In this document: one piece after another, positions 1 to 11,959 of the stretch | How positions within the stretch are numbered: position 1 is the stretch's first letter | How the letters are laid out: each line of letters begins with the position of its first letter | Assembly: GCA_034509735.1 (NCBI GenBank) | Contig: JACGWO010000005.1 | Span: 25,166,383-25,230,382, forward strand | Direction: 5' to 3' | DNA length: 64,000 nt | Origin: Sesamum alatum | Taxonomy: Eukaryota > Streptophyta > Magnoliopsida > Lamiales > Pedaliaceae | Made by a program: the position numbers and the translations under genes | Notes under the pieces: model-generated | The model's input: only the letters and a program-made list of their open reading frames with translations | The model's database searches: none | What the model was told of the DNA's origin: nothing

Positions 1-325
1 AAGTCAACGACCCCCGAATTAACGTTGTTCAAAGTCAAAGTCAACGTCAAAGGAGATCAAACGTCAAAGTTTCACCTCTGAAATTGTCGAAATCAAAGAT
101 CACGTTCGTGAAGAGAAGAATCAGAGATTTTCAAATAGAGATTTCGCACCCACAAATATTCAATTCAATTCAAGAATTGATTTGTACTATTTTCTTGTTT
201 CGTTAAATTCAGGAACACGAAGATCTGTTTACAGCTTCGGCCCACAAATATTCAATTCAATTCAAGAATTCATTTGTACTATTTTCTTATTTCGTTAAAT
301 TCAGGAACACGAAAATCTGTTTACA
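1..325 (+). repeat. 3' portion of the 5' LTR (R-U5) of the gypsy element
   Basis: Bases 1-240 align with 12272-12506 with scattered substitutions. The LTR end is placed at TTTACA (position 325) because the same hexamer ends the 3' LTR at 12506 and because a primer-binding-site-like sequence starts 6 bases later. The rest of this LTR is upstream of the window. Confidence 0.8.
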
Positions 326-332
326 AATTTTG
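149..332 (+). repeat. 92-bp direct tandem duplication at the LTR/primer-site boundary
   Basis: Two adjacent 92-base units (149-240 and 241-332) are almost identical. Each starts CCCACAAATATTCAATTC and ends after CTGTTTACA plus a short tail. The 3' LTR (12420-12506) has the unit only once. The first unit ends GCTTCGG and the second AATTTTGG, so the duplication breakpoint sits at the start of the primer binding site. Confidence 0.85.
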
Positions 333-348
333 GCACGCCCAGTGGGAC
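331..348 (+). other. Primer binding site of the gypsy element
   Basis: TGGCACGCCCAGTGGGAC starts 6 bases after the LTR end. This position and the TGGCACGCCC-type sequence are as in plant Tat-like Ty3/gypsy elements. It would prime minus-strand DNA synthesis. The exact tRNA was not determined. Confidence 0.65.
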
Positions 349-395
349 TGCTCTACCTCTCATCTCTTCCCTTCAACAAAGTCTGAAGTATTTTA

Positions 396-1634
396 ATGGA
401 CACTCAAGGAAAAGTCATGAAAACGGTGAATTCCAAACTCGCCACAACGAAGTCTTCAAGTTCAAGTACCAAGAGTCTCGATGTTACTACGAGGAGTATG
501 TCGAAGAAACTTAAGGAATCTTCCCATATGACTCCTCTAATAGAGTCTGCTCAGAAGGACATATTCGTGCCTAACCACGCAAGTGAAGATGACGAAGATA
601 AATCTCCCCCGTCCTCTCCTCGCTCCGAATCTAGCTACTCCTTCACAACAAATGTGGCTCCAGTCATGGTGACGAATGCCACAACCTTACAAGAGCAAAT
701 CGCAAGCCTGACAAGAGCTATCAAAAGACTCACCAAGCATGTCCAAGAGCAAGATGCCCAAATCGCTAGGTTGATCAACAAGCTAGACAATGTTGAGGCA
801 AGCCATATTCGGGGAAAGCAAGTCGAGGCTCATGATGAAGTAGAAATATCCACTAAAGAGAATTACACCGGGAAGGATAAACCTGAAAAAGAGCTTCAAG
901 TTTCATCCGATGGATTGATTACTGTAGACCAACTGAAAGAATTCATTGAAAGGACCATTAGGAGCAAGATTGAGGGAAGCTCAAGGTCATCCTTTAGTTA
1001 CTCCAAACCCTACACTCCAAGAATTGACAGCTTAAAGATGCCGATGGGCTACCAACCGCCGAAGTTCCAACAATTTGACGGCAAAGGCAACGCATTTGAT
1101 TGGTATACTGATTTGGAAGCCGGTTCAATTGATGGATGGGACCAACTAGAGCAAGAATTCCTGAATCGCTTCTATAGCACTCGGCACACTGTCAGCATGA
1201 TTGAGCTTACAAATTCTCGCCAGTGGAAAGAAGAGCCAGTTATCGATTATATCAATAGATGGAGGAATCTGATCCTCAACTACAAAGTTCGATTATCTGA
1301 AGCTTCCGCCATTGAGATGTGCATTCAAGGGATGCATTGGGGTCTTCGTTATATTCTTCAAGAAATTCTACCTAGATCATTTGAAGATTTAGCCACTCGA
1401 GCACATGATATGGAGTTGAGTATGGCGGCGAGTGGAGTAGATAGGCCACCTGTCCAAGAGCCCCGTAGAACCAAGCAAAGGCAAGAAATCAAGAAAGAGG
1501 GCAAACCTTTTTCAAAACCTCCAAACAAGGAATCGATGGCAGTGAATGTAGCGCCACTCAAGCTTAGGAGCGCGACAAAAGACAACATTACCCCGAAGCA
1601 AAATGCTCCTACGAGAGACTGCAAAGAAAGCTAA
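396..1634 (+). pseudogene. gag: Ty3/gypsy gag, N-terminal and capsid part, broken
   Basis: This 412-codon ORF starts at the first ATG after the primer site. It has a Ser/Lys-rich N-terminus, a coiled-coil-like stretch near residues 98-125 (LQEQIASLTRAIKRL) and the retrotransposon gag domain from about residue 225 to 345 (WDQLEQEFLNRFYSTR, RRWRN-like helix). The junction FDGKGNAFDWY near residue 226 looks shortened compared with the family, as if a segment between two GKGN-like stretches were lost. The ORF ends before the zinc knuckle, which is found in the next ORF in another frame, so a frameshift near 1560-1640 separates them. Its role would be to form the virus-like particle. Confidence 0.8.
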
Positions 1635-1636
1635 CT

Positions 1637-4600
1637 TTGAAAGAAATGCAAGAAAAACAATATCCTTTCCTTGATTCCAACGTTCCCGGCATATTTGATG
1701 ACTTTTTGGAGGCTAACCTCATCGAACTACCCGAAGCAAAACGACCTGAAAAAGCCGAACGAACAGATGGCCCAAAATATTGCAAGTACCATCGTTTAGT
1801 TGGGCATTCGATACAATATTGCTTTGTGTTCAAATACAAGGTTATGCAATTAGCTCGCCAACGCAAGATCTCTCTTGAAGAAGATACCGCAGCAGCAAAC
1901 GTGACCTCGGTCAAGTGTGGGTCTTTCGACAGTGAAGCCTCCTACAATACCACACACGAGAATGCTACTGCGATCAAAGAGGACGCTCTGTCTGAAAAAA
2001 AAGATTCCTCTGATAGTGATGAATGCATGTCCACCATTACCTTCACCGACGAAGATTTGCTTCTTGGGTCAAAATTGCATAACCGCCCCTTGTTCGTCGC
2101 TGGATATGCACGTGAACAAAAGGTGAATAGAATATTGATCGATGGAGGCTCTGCAGTCAATATCTTATCCCTACGAACCTTGGGAGACTTGGGGATCCTG
2201 ATGGACAAACTTGCGAACAACCGCCTCATGATTCAAGGCTTCAATCAAGGAGGACAAAGGGCTGTCAGCATTATAAGGACGGAAATGTTAATGGACGATA
2301 TGGCATCAACTGCACTATTCCATGTTATAGACGCCAAGACTTCTTACAACATGCTTCTTGGCCGCCCTTGGTTGCATGAAAATTTTGTGGTCCCCTCAAC
2401 GTGGCATCAATGCTTCAAATACTGCCGCAATGGTGTAGTGAAAAGGGTACTCAGTGATACCAAGCCTTTTACCGAAGTTGAGTCGCACTTCGCCAACGCC
2501 AAGTACTACGTTGAAACTGCCAAAAGAGGAAAAGAGATTTCGCCCTCAGAAAAACCAAAGTCACATGATGATCGAAGCATGAGGAGAAACGAGAAGCCCG
2601 CTATCAAGGCCGGATTTTCAAAGAGTCTGACTTTACCATTGACTCAAGTCAACGTGAAGCAACCATCGAAACCGCCACTCGAAGGATTTGTGTCCTCAAC
2701 CCAAAAAGAAGAAGATGGACATGAAGCGTTGGCCATAGATGGAGAAGGGTATGATCCTAAGGCCTTCAAATTGCTTTTTAAAGCCGGGTATAATCCACAA
2801 GAAAGATTAGTCCTTGGAAAGCTTCCTCCCAAAGCCACCGGCAAGAAGCCCCATGGACTCAACGTCACCCAAGTGATGTTAAAGGAAAAGGGGCATGCAG
2901 TCCCAGATTCACATGTGGGTCTTGGCTTTATCCCTCCTAAGCCTATCCGCATCACCATAAAAAGGGCCAGCAGTGAAAGTCTCTCTTCAACAGAAGATGA
3001 CCAAAGGAAAGAAAATCTACGGGAGTCTATCGTCAATAGACTCGGCCCACATAAAAGAATGGTGCATAGAAAGACCAACAATCAATCTGTCTTTGATAGA
3101 CTTGGCCCACACAAAAGAATGATGTACCAAAAGAAAGCCATGTCCAAGGTAGCTGCACAATCAAAAGAAAATATCACATCCTCACATAAACTTAGAAGTT
3201 TGGTTCCTTCCAGAATGAGACGCCACACAACGTTAGACATATCATGTGGCAGAGTCTTGAAGGTTAAAACAAGAACAATGGTCTTCACACAAGTTCAACT
3301 TAATGACGAGGACGACAGAGAAAGCGTTGCATCATCCAACTATGTTGATAGTAGTGCTGAAGAGGATATCGCCTTAGCTCATCACATCACCTTAATTGAA
3401 AATGAGGAGGTTGAAGAAGAAAATGCTCAAGATGCCCCTTTAGAGCTTGAGGAAGGCGTTAAAACCACCGTTGATGAGTTGAAAGAAGTTAATCTAGGTG
3501 ATGCCGAAGATCACCGACAAATTTACACATGCGCCTCCATAACCCCGGAAGAAGATGAGGCTTATGTCGCGCTACTTCATGAGTATAAAGATGTGTTCGC
3601 ATGGTCCTTCAAAGAAATGCCCGAGCTAGATCCAAAAGTAGTTGTGCACCACCTGTCGGTGAAGAAAGGGGCTCGTCCCGTCAAACAAGCCCAAAGGAGA
3701 TTCCGATCTGAGCTAATCCCGCTGATTGAAGGTGAAGTAAACAAGCTCATCGAAGCTGGTTTCATTCGAGAAGTCAAATATCCAACGTGGATTTCCAGTA
3801 TCGTCCCTGTGAGAAAGAAGAATGGACAAATTCGTGTATGCGTCGATTTCAGAGACCTGAATCACGCATGCCCCAAGGACGACTTTCCATTACCCATTGT
3901 TGAATTGATGATAGATGCTACTACGGGTCATGAAGCCCTATCTTTCATGGATGGATCGTCTGGATATAACCAAATACGTATGGCGCCAGCGGATGAGGAA
4001 TTGACAGCATTTCGCACTCCTAAAGGCATATATTGCTACAAAGTCATGCCTTTCGGATTAAAAAATGCCGGCGCCACATATCAAAGGGCAATGCAAAAGA
4101 TCTTCGACGACATGCTCCACAAAAATGTAGAATGCTACGTTGACGACTTGGTCGTGAAATCAAAAAAACGAGAGGATCATCTTCATGACTTGAGAAAGGT
4201 TTTTGAACGTTTGAGAAGATACCAACTAAAGATGAATCCTTCCAAGTGTGCATTCGGAGTTACATCCAAAAAATTCTTTGGGTTCATCGTTCGTCAACGG
4301 GGTATAGATATTGAACAAGCCAATATCGATGCCATTTTGAGAATGCCAGAACCTAGGAATGTCCATGAGCTCAAAAGTTTGCAAGGAAAGCTCGTGTATC
4401 TTCGGAGATTCATTTCAAATCTAGCAGGCCGTTGTCAACCATTCAGTCGCCTAATGAAGAAAGATGTGCCCTTCGCATGGTATGAGACTTGTGATAAAGC
4501 GTTCAGAAGCATAAAATCCTACTTAATGAAGCCTCCGGTGTTGGTTGCACCCGTCCCCGGATGCCCCTTAATTCTATATGTCGTTGCTCAAGAGCGCTCC

Positions 4601-4801
4601 GTAGGAATCTTACTTGCCCAGAAGAATAATGAGGGGAAAGAGAATGCTTTATACTATTTAAGCAGAACGATAACACCAAACGAGCTCAATTATTCACCCA
4701 TCGAAAAGCTATGTTTTGGCGCTAATCTTCGCAATCGAGAAGTTGAAGCATTACTTTCAGTCACACAGTGTCTATCTGGTCTCAAAAGCAAATCCTCTTA
4801 A
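1637..4801 (+). pseudogene. pol: Ty3/gypsy gag end, protease, reverse transcriptase, RNase H
   Basis: This 1054-codon ORF begins with the end of Gag: a degenerate zinc knuckle CKYHRLVGHSIQYCF is near residue 49. The aspartic protease follows with LIDGGSAVNIL near residue 168. After a long linker comes reverse transcriptase from about 670 to 880, with DFRDLNHACPKDDFPLP, MPFGLKNAGATYQRAM and catalytic YVDD near residue 832. The first RNase H starts near 950 (CDKAFRSIKSYL, ALYYLSRTIT) and lacks the usual catalytic aspartate in LYVVAQERSVG. The frame is lost at 4801 inside this RNase H. The ORF is unusually intact for so old an element, but it cannot give a full Pol. Confidence 0.85.
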
Positions 4802-5014
4802 ATATGTCATGGCTAAGCCAGTGCTATCTGATAGACCCGCAAGATGGTATCTCAGCTGCAACAATTCGAGATCACATACGTTCCACAAAAGGCTGTGAAA
4901 GGACAAGTTTTAGCAGACTTTCTAGCCAATCACCCCATGCCTGCCGAGTGGGAATTGTCTGAAGACTAGCCTGACGAGGATGTCCTTCTGATCGAAGTTA
5001 CGCCCCCCTGGAAA

Positions 5015-5587
5015 ATGTACTTTGATGGGGCTGCCCATAGAGAAGGAGCCGAGGCTGGAGTTGTCTTTGTCACGTTTGAAAGGGAATTCCTGCCTTATTC
5101 CTTCACTTTAACCCAGAACTGTTCAAAGAATATGGCGGAATATCAAGCTTTAATCCTCGGATTGGAAATGGCAGTGGACATAAAACAACGACACCTGAAA
5201 GTATACAGACACTCTCAGTTAGTGATTAATCAGCTCCTCGGTCTCTATGAAGTCAAAAAGCCTGAGTTGCTTCCATACTATAACTACGCAAGAAGGCCGA
5301 TAGGATGGCTAGGAGATGTAGAACTTGAGCACCTGTCGAGAAAGGATAATAAACAAGCTGATGCATTGGCCAAGCTCGCTTCAACCCTATCGATGAATGG
5401 TGAGGAGATGCGCATACCGATATGTAAGAATTGGGTCATACCACCAGTCTTCAGTGATGATGAGGATGACACATTCCAAGAAGAAGGAAATTATGTCATG
5501 GAGGTTTTTGAAATTGAAGAGGAAGATTGGCGACAACAACTAGTCGATTACTTGAAGTACAAGAAGTTACCTGACGACATACGATGA
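5015..5587 (+). pseudogene. Second RNase H (archaeal type) of the Tat element
   Basis: The ORF opens with MYFDGAAHREGAEAGVV, the first catalytic-aspartate motif of archaeal-type RNase HI. It continues with MAEYQALILGLEMA (catalytic Glu) and ends the domain with KQADALAKLAS. The middle motif reads YRHSQLVINQ where the family has an aspartate before SQ, so a catalytic residue appears lost. An extra RNase H of this kind after the ordinary one is diagnostic for Tat-lineage plant elements. The preceding 200 bases (4802-5014) carry the broken connection. Confidence 0.8.
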
Positions 5588-6752
5588 AGGGCTAAAATTC
5601 AGCGACGGGCGTCTCGCTTCATCCACTTCAAAGACACGCTCTACAGACGTTCATTTGATGGTATTTTCTTACGCTGCCTAAACGATGATGAGCAAATGCA
5701 AGCTATGGAAGAAGCTCACTCTGGAGTTTGTGGTGCGCACCAATCCGGACCAAAGCTACACTTCCGTATAAAAGGAATGGGTTATTACTGGCCTACAAAT
5801 GGTTAAAGATTGCATGGACTATGCACGGAGATGTCAAGCCTGTCAAATTCACGCCAATTTTATCCACCAACCACCTGAGCCATTACACCCTACTATAGCT
5901 CCATGGCCCTTCGATGCTTGGGTTTGGATGTCGTAGGACCCATGACAAAGTCCTCCGGTGGTCACTTATATATGTTGGCGGCAACTGACTACTTCTCTAA
6001 ATGGGCTGAAGCAGTCCCCCTCAAAGAAGTGAAGAAAGAGAATGTTGCTGACTTCATCCGTACACACATCATATATCACTACGGAGTGTCCAGGTATATC
6101 ATCACTGATCTGTAACAGTTTGATAGACAAATTGTGTCAGAAGTTTGCATTCAAATAGAGAAACTCTTCTATGTACTATGCCGCTGCCAACGGCCTTGCT
6201 GAAGCTTTTAACAAAACTTTGTGCAGCCTATTGAAGAAAGTGGTGACCAAGTCAAAACGGAATTGGCACGAGAGAATTGGAGAAGCTCTATGGGCATATA
6301 GAACCACTGTCAGTATGCCTACACAAGCAACTCCTTATGCTCTGGTTTATGGAGTTGAGCCAGCACTTGAGCAACAAATCCCTTCATTAAGGATGACGAT
6401 ACAAGAAGGGCTTACTGAAGAAGAAAACGCTCGGATACGGCTTGAAGAGCTAGAAGCTCTCGATGAGAAGAGGTTGGAAGCACAACAAAGGCTCGAGTGT
6501 TATCAAGCTCGACTATCCAAAGCATTCAATAAGAAGGTCCGCCTTCGCTCTTTTCAAGTTGGTGATCTAGTACTCGCAGTGAGAAGGCCTATAATCACAA
6601 TGCATCGAACGGGAAACAAGTTCTTGCCAAAATGGGATGGTCCGTATGTTGTCAAAGAAGTCTACACAAATGGTGCATATAAGCTGGTTGCTGATGACGG
6701 CTTGAGGATAGGCCCGATAAATGGAAAGTTCTTGAAGCGGTATTACGCCTGA
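5588..6752 (+). pseudogene. Ty3/gypsy integrase, broken
   Basis: An H2C2 zinc-binding region is readable at about 5700-5850 (HSGVCGAHQSG, then CQACQIHA). The core follows in the ORF at 5903-6115 (LDVVGPMTKSSGG, first Asp) and ends at ITDL, where the second catalytic Asp motif is cut by a stop. About 50 bases further on the frame resumes at 6171 with NGLAEAFNKTL, holding the catalytic Glu. The C-terminal part to 6752 has the DNA-binding SH3-like stretch (FQVGDLVL, KWDGPYVVKEV). At least two stops or frameshifts and a small internal loss make it non-functional. Confidence 0.85.
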
Positions 6753-7152
6753 AAAGAAAAAAAGAAAAAAAAACAAAAAAGAAGAAACAGAAAAAAAAAT
6801 AAAAAACATGTATGAAAAAAAAAAACTCCTAGCCCACATGAGTATAAACTGTGAACGGCCCTCCCCTCTCCAAACAATTATTTTGTATCCCTGAACTACG
6901 AATTGACTTGATCCTCTTGATGAGGTACGTAGGCAGCTTAGATATTCTAAGTTTAGTCATAACACTTAAATGAGTTTTATTCCTCTTATGAAGTCGTCGA
7001 GAGTGGAAGTACCCAAACATGCTCAAAGATTGCAAGATAGAAAGAAAAGGAAAAGCTTCTATTACGTAATCTCAAAGAAACATTGGAGTTCATGACATGG
7101 AACACAGAAAAGAGAAATCAAATGCGACAAAATAAAAGGTCTTAAGCTAATC
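6753..7152 (+). other. Non-coding spacer between integrase and antisense ORF
   Basis: An A-rich stretch with runs of A and AAAAGAAA (6753-6825) is followed by about 300 bases with no ORF on either strand that looks coding. This is the 3' region of both the sense pol gene and the antisense gene. Confidence 0.5.
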
Positions 7153-8432
7153 TCAAGCAAAGGGACGCAAATCCTTCAACCCTTTCTTGAGGGCTTCCAA
7201 GTGTGTCCTTGAAGCCTCCAAACTCGCAACTACTTCATCGTTGAGGGGGGTAGTATTCTCAAGCGCTGCAACTTCCTCCACAATTTCACGAACTCCAACT
7301 TGGGCACTATGAAAAAGCTGATTTTCTTCCTTCAGAGCACACAAGTTCTTCCTACGCTCTTTCAAATCCGCAAGCTCCTTCTCAACACGCTTCAACTCGT
7401 CCGTAGTAGATTGGACCTTGGAAGCTCCTCCACTTTTTTTAGCGCGGGCCTCTTGAAGACGATCGTTGGCTTCCTTTAACTTCCGATCGAAAAGATCTTT
7501 GGATAACCTTTCAGAAGACGACGACCTCGCCTCATCATAAGCAGCAGCCTTGGCGAACAACGTGTTCATCGATTCTTCCACGTTTGAGATATCAAAATTC
7601 TGAAAACTCTTCGTAAACTCAAGAACGATGTAAATGTCGTCTTCGATTGATGAGATGAAATCAATTGGGGTGTTTGATATCTTCACGAGAAGATCACTCC
7701 ACAGCTTCTGAAGGAACTCCTTTTGATGATTAAGAAAGAACCTCTCGCCTTCAAATACCGACACAACGGCTTGGCAGGAGGGTTGTTTTCTCTTAAGCCC
7801 ATTCCAAGAGGACGAGTCATAGCCAACAAAGTCGAACCTTGGTTGTCTTGGGAAGTTTCATCATCTTCAACGGCTAATACCTCAGCTTCGAGCTACGATG
7901 ATGCATCGGCTAGAGTTAGAAATAAAATAAAATCTTATCACCCAAAAAAAAAAAAAAAGAAGAAGAAGAATAAAGGAAAGATAACCTCCTTGACAAAGTT
8001 CAACATCGATGGTTCATGACTTGAGTCTTCATCATCAACGTCGATGTTTATTGGTTTCGAATCCCTCTTCGGCCTCTTCTAATGACGATCAGGGTTTCTA
8101 CTCCCACTTACTCCTAAGGAACAAAGAGCACTTTGCTTCTTATCTACTTCAAGGGGTTCGACCACTTGAGAATTCCGCTTGGATGGGGAAGTAGCCGGCT
8201 CGCAAGGATGATCTCGGGCGACTCCTTCATCACACTTCTTGCCTTTTGGAGAAGCTTGACTTGGGCCTAAGGCAAGTAACTTCGTCACGTTTTCTTCAAA
8301 AGTAGCCACCGTGAACTCCAAGCCACCACCTTTTGTACGCTCTGATGAGAACTTCTTCATATTTGGGGCCATAGGAGGGAACAACACTTTTTCCATAGTC
8401 TTGGACAGAATGCACACAATAACGGATTCCAC
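7153..8432 (-). pseudogene. Antisense ORF, C-terminal linker and coiled-coil part
   Basis: This continues the antisense gene. A linker frame (8432-8079, Lys/Ser-rich) leads into a 203-codon frame at 7764-7153. That frame has a long heptad-rich coiled coil (LSKDLFDRKLKEANDRLQEA, DELKRVEKELADLKERRKNL) and ends at a stop at 7153. Poly-T/A runs near 7950 (minus-strand TTTTTT) break the frame between them. A coiled-coil C-terminus behind a plant mobile domain suggests a multimerising protein, but nothing more specific can be said. Confidence 0.6.
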
Positions 8433-8435
8433 CTT

Positions 8436-9987
8436 CTAAAGTAGCTTTGCGAACGTCTTGCGAAAGAATCCCCAGCACTTCTTGGAAGAAACCAAATTGA
8501 CGACTAAATCAATGAGGCTATAGGGCTCAACAACGAAATGATCGCCTTGCCGCAGAGGAAGGTAGTTCGAACGGACGGCCATGAAATATATTTCTTTTGA
8601 TTCTGTGGCGTGCCCGTCGTCTGTGAATGAAAAATCTTTGTCCCTCACAATCATGTTGCAAGTCCAAGAGATAAAGTCGCCTCTGTGTAGCCGCTTTCTC
8701 GCCTCTTGCGGATCATAGTATTTTGTGCCTCCTTCGCCTGAAAAGAGCGTCATCTTGAGCCCATGAACGGTTTGAACGAGTTGATAATGAGTCTTGAAGT
8801 AATAAGCTATCCAACTATAAACAAAGTGATTCGGAAATGGAGAGTGTACGCGAGTTGGCCTTGGGGAGTCGGAGATCTTATTCAAACCTCTGTAAATACT
8901 AGCCAAGACAGGAACTGCAAGACCAATCCTTCGACCGGCTGCCATAGCACTCGCCACCTTGAAAACACTTGGGCGTATTGAACCAACATCTTGAGTGGGA
9001 AGAACAAAAGTACAAAGCCAACATGCCAAATACGCCGCCAAGAATGTCTCTTCCTTTGAACTCTATTCGATAGCAAGCCTCGAGAACAATGCCTCGTCCG
9101 CCATGGACCACTTGCCACGTACCCCAAAGGTCCCGGAGGGGTTATGGGTTGACTTAGGACGAACGACCTTCTTCTCTTTACGCGGAGGGGGCTCGCGGTA
9201 TTTCGTCGCCCTTCTAAGCCAAAACTTGACCCATTTATCGACAGAAACTTGAGAGGATTGGCCATCGTTATTACTCTTTCGAAGCAAATGGTAGGCGTGA
9301 AGTAGGAACTTGCAAGAACGAGGCACAAGTCTCCGTCCTGTCTCGTCAACCTCGTTAAGCTCCTTGTCACTTGGAACAACTTCGTCATAAAGGAGTCCCG
9401 CCATAGGAAGTCCGGAAAGGGTATGCACGTCCCACAACGAAATAGACAATTCTCCAAAGGACGTCAGAAGAGTGGTAGACGGGCACCACGCTTCGCAAAA
9501 CGCCTTGATGAAATCGGAATTGCGGTCGTAGGTAAATAGTGAGGTATATACGGCATCATATACTTGGGCTGCGACTAACTTGTCTTTGCACCGAGCTAAG
9601 TACGTCTTCCGTTCACTCTCAAAACCCTTTGACGAAGCGGAACTCGCCGGCAAAGTGAATGTTGTCACCCCACTTGGCTTTCCCTTCAATGATGCGGTGG
9701 CCTAACGTCGGTAGAAAGCTTGGTTCGTTGGAACAACGGTGATAGGTCACTTGCAAAGACCACACCTTGGAAGTCTTGCTCAATGAAACCTCTCGAGACC
9801 ATTGCTCTGTGTGAAGTGGAGTCGTCAACCTCGGCCATTGCTTTGCATATCGACCGATGAGAGGCGTGTGAATAGTCAAAGTTGTCCCTTTCTCCACGGA
9901 TTGACCTTCATCGTCAAGAATGATCAAGTTTGGCTGACCGGAGGACAAAGACTTGTCTTTGAAATAAACCATGTTGCAACTTGTCAA
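8436..9987 (-). pseudogene. Antisense ORF with plant mobile domain (PMD), N-terminal part
   Basis: Read on the minus strand, three overlapping frames (9987-9619, 9689-9063, 9041-8436) form one protein-like region. The middle frame holds typical plant mobile domain (aminotransferase-like) features: DFIKAFCEAWCPSTTLLTSF, then ELSISLWDVHTLSGLPMAG, a W/F-rich motif pattern known from MAIN/MAIL-type proteins and from some transposons. The frames are joined by frameshifts near 9640 and 9050. The gene lies between integrase and 3' LTR but points the opposite way, as the antisense extra ORFs described for Tat-lineage elements do. It needs its own promoter, expected near 9990-10200. Its function is unknown. 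Confidence 0.7.
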
Positions 9988-11959
9988 AAAAAAAAAAGGG
10001 GGATTTAATTGGGTCAGTCAAAAGAAGACACAATACGTGAGCAGCTACAGCAATGAATAAAATTCGATGGCTTGAAGAGAAAAAGAAAAACAAAAAAATT
10101 CAAGACTTAAATTCGAATTTGGGCTTAAATTCAAATTGAATTTCAGTACATTTGAATTTGTCCAACTAACTTGTTGTCTTTAATTCGATCACCTTCTTGG
10201 CATATCAAATCTTTATTTCATCAAAAGGCAGAATACATTTAAAGACATATCAAGGCTTCATTTCACCAAAAAGGCACAATGCAAAGATCAAATCTCTACT
10301 TCATCAAAAGCATTCAAAGGCTCCAGATAACATAAAATTGGAGTTGGGCCTCCATCGGCCCAGAAACAAAAAAAAGAAAAAAGAAAACATGTGACCATCT
10401 CATCAATTTATCCATGAATGGGCCTCCAAAATATTCTAAAGTATCTAAGTGCCAGGAGAAGAATGATACAAAACATTTGCTTTAGATATTAATAGTCATT
10501 AAACTAAGCATGAACCGCATGAAGCTGGAATTGATTTGTATCGGCTCCAAAAAAAAAAAAAAGGGAAATTACATAGCACTGTTAATTCAAGAAAGTTTGC
10601 ATTCTCTTGCATTTTAGAATCAAAGCAGGGCATATATGCATGATTATAGTACGTGTAAACTCAAAAAAAATTGCAGGCGTCGGGACAACTTCGACAATGC
10701 AAATAATCGGCGTAAATACCTCGATAATTGCTTCAAATTGTGAGGTGGGTCGTTGCTGAATTATGATCCAAATAAAAAAGAAGCTCCGCAAATCGAACTG
10801 ATATCGGGATAGCACGAAATCTGCAACCACATCCAAAGAAATTTCAGCGTGAAACCATTGAGGCATTACGACAAACACCTTGTGTGCATGACAGAAAATT
10901 GAAGAAGAAAAAAATATTTGGCTACCAAACTTACCATGAATTCTATCGATAACCAATTTTCAAAATGATTGATCGATGTTAGATTAAGCTCTTTATATAC
11001 ATGTCCAATTGAAGTGTTTTTAATTCGAGAAGAACTTTAATTTTTGAATTATAATCGGGTTAAAATTCTACAACCGAAAGCCATTGGAATCAATCAGAAG
11101 CGCGAGACTTTTTTTAGAACTCTGCCGTAAACTCCTAATTTGATGAGGTCTCCGAATTTGCGAAGGAAATGGGGAAGTTGTCTTGCTGCACCGTCATCTG
11201 TTGAAGAAGAGAAACAGAGGCATGCACACGGGAGCCGAATGCATCTGTGTACTTTTAGTCATGATATGGTGGGCTAATTAGAGCCCACTCAAAATTGCTT
11301 TTGTTATGGGCTAATCAACAAAGCCCAGACATCAATTAAATATATTGCTGGACCAGATTTGATATCAATTAAATTGCTGGCCCAAGACTGAACACATAAA
11401 AAAAAAAAAATAAAGTGTGTGACTCGGTTTGGAGGTTCGTTGTGAAACCCGACTCGACTCTCGGCCATTTCAAAAATATGAGGCCCAACCAAATTCGATA
11501 TATATTTTCGCGACTCATTCACTTCAAAAATTATATTTTCAAACATATATTCGTGAATGAGTCTCGAGGGACATTTGTAGATAAATTAATTTTGCATCCA
11601 ATCAAATGATGACAAGTGGAAAATATATATTATTTATTAATTATATTATATTTTTCTATTTATATTTTGGAATTTACCAAATTAATTCTAAATATAAATA
11701 GTTAAATTAATTGATATTTTTAATATATATTTCTTCATAAAATCAACGGTCGACACGTGTCAAATTGAGGTGTTCCAGCCAATCAAATCAAGACAAATAT
11801 TTCTCATATTATCTCTTTGAAAAATACAAAAAATTAAAGAGATAATATTGAAATTGACCAATCATGTCTTCCCAAATATTTAATGTATTTATCTCTTTAA
11901 ATTAAAATAAAGAGATAATACAAAATAAGTGTTCAAGTTCACCTTAACTCTGTCTCTTT
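9988..11959 (+). other. 3' untranslated region and U3 part of the 3' LTR
   Basis: No coding ORF is supported. The first part should hold the promoter of the antisense gene. At 10195-10320 short units based on CATCAAA/CACCAAAAAGGC recur. A-runs followed by G-runs at 9984-10001 and 10548-10564 are possible polypurine tracts. Without the start of the 5' LTR in the window the 3' LTR start cannot be fixed; it lies somewhere in this stretch. Confidence 0.5.
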
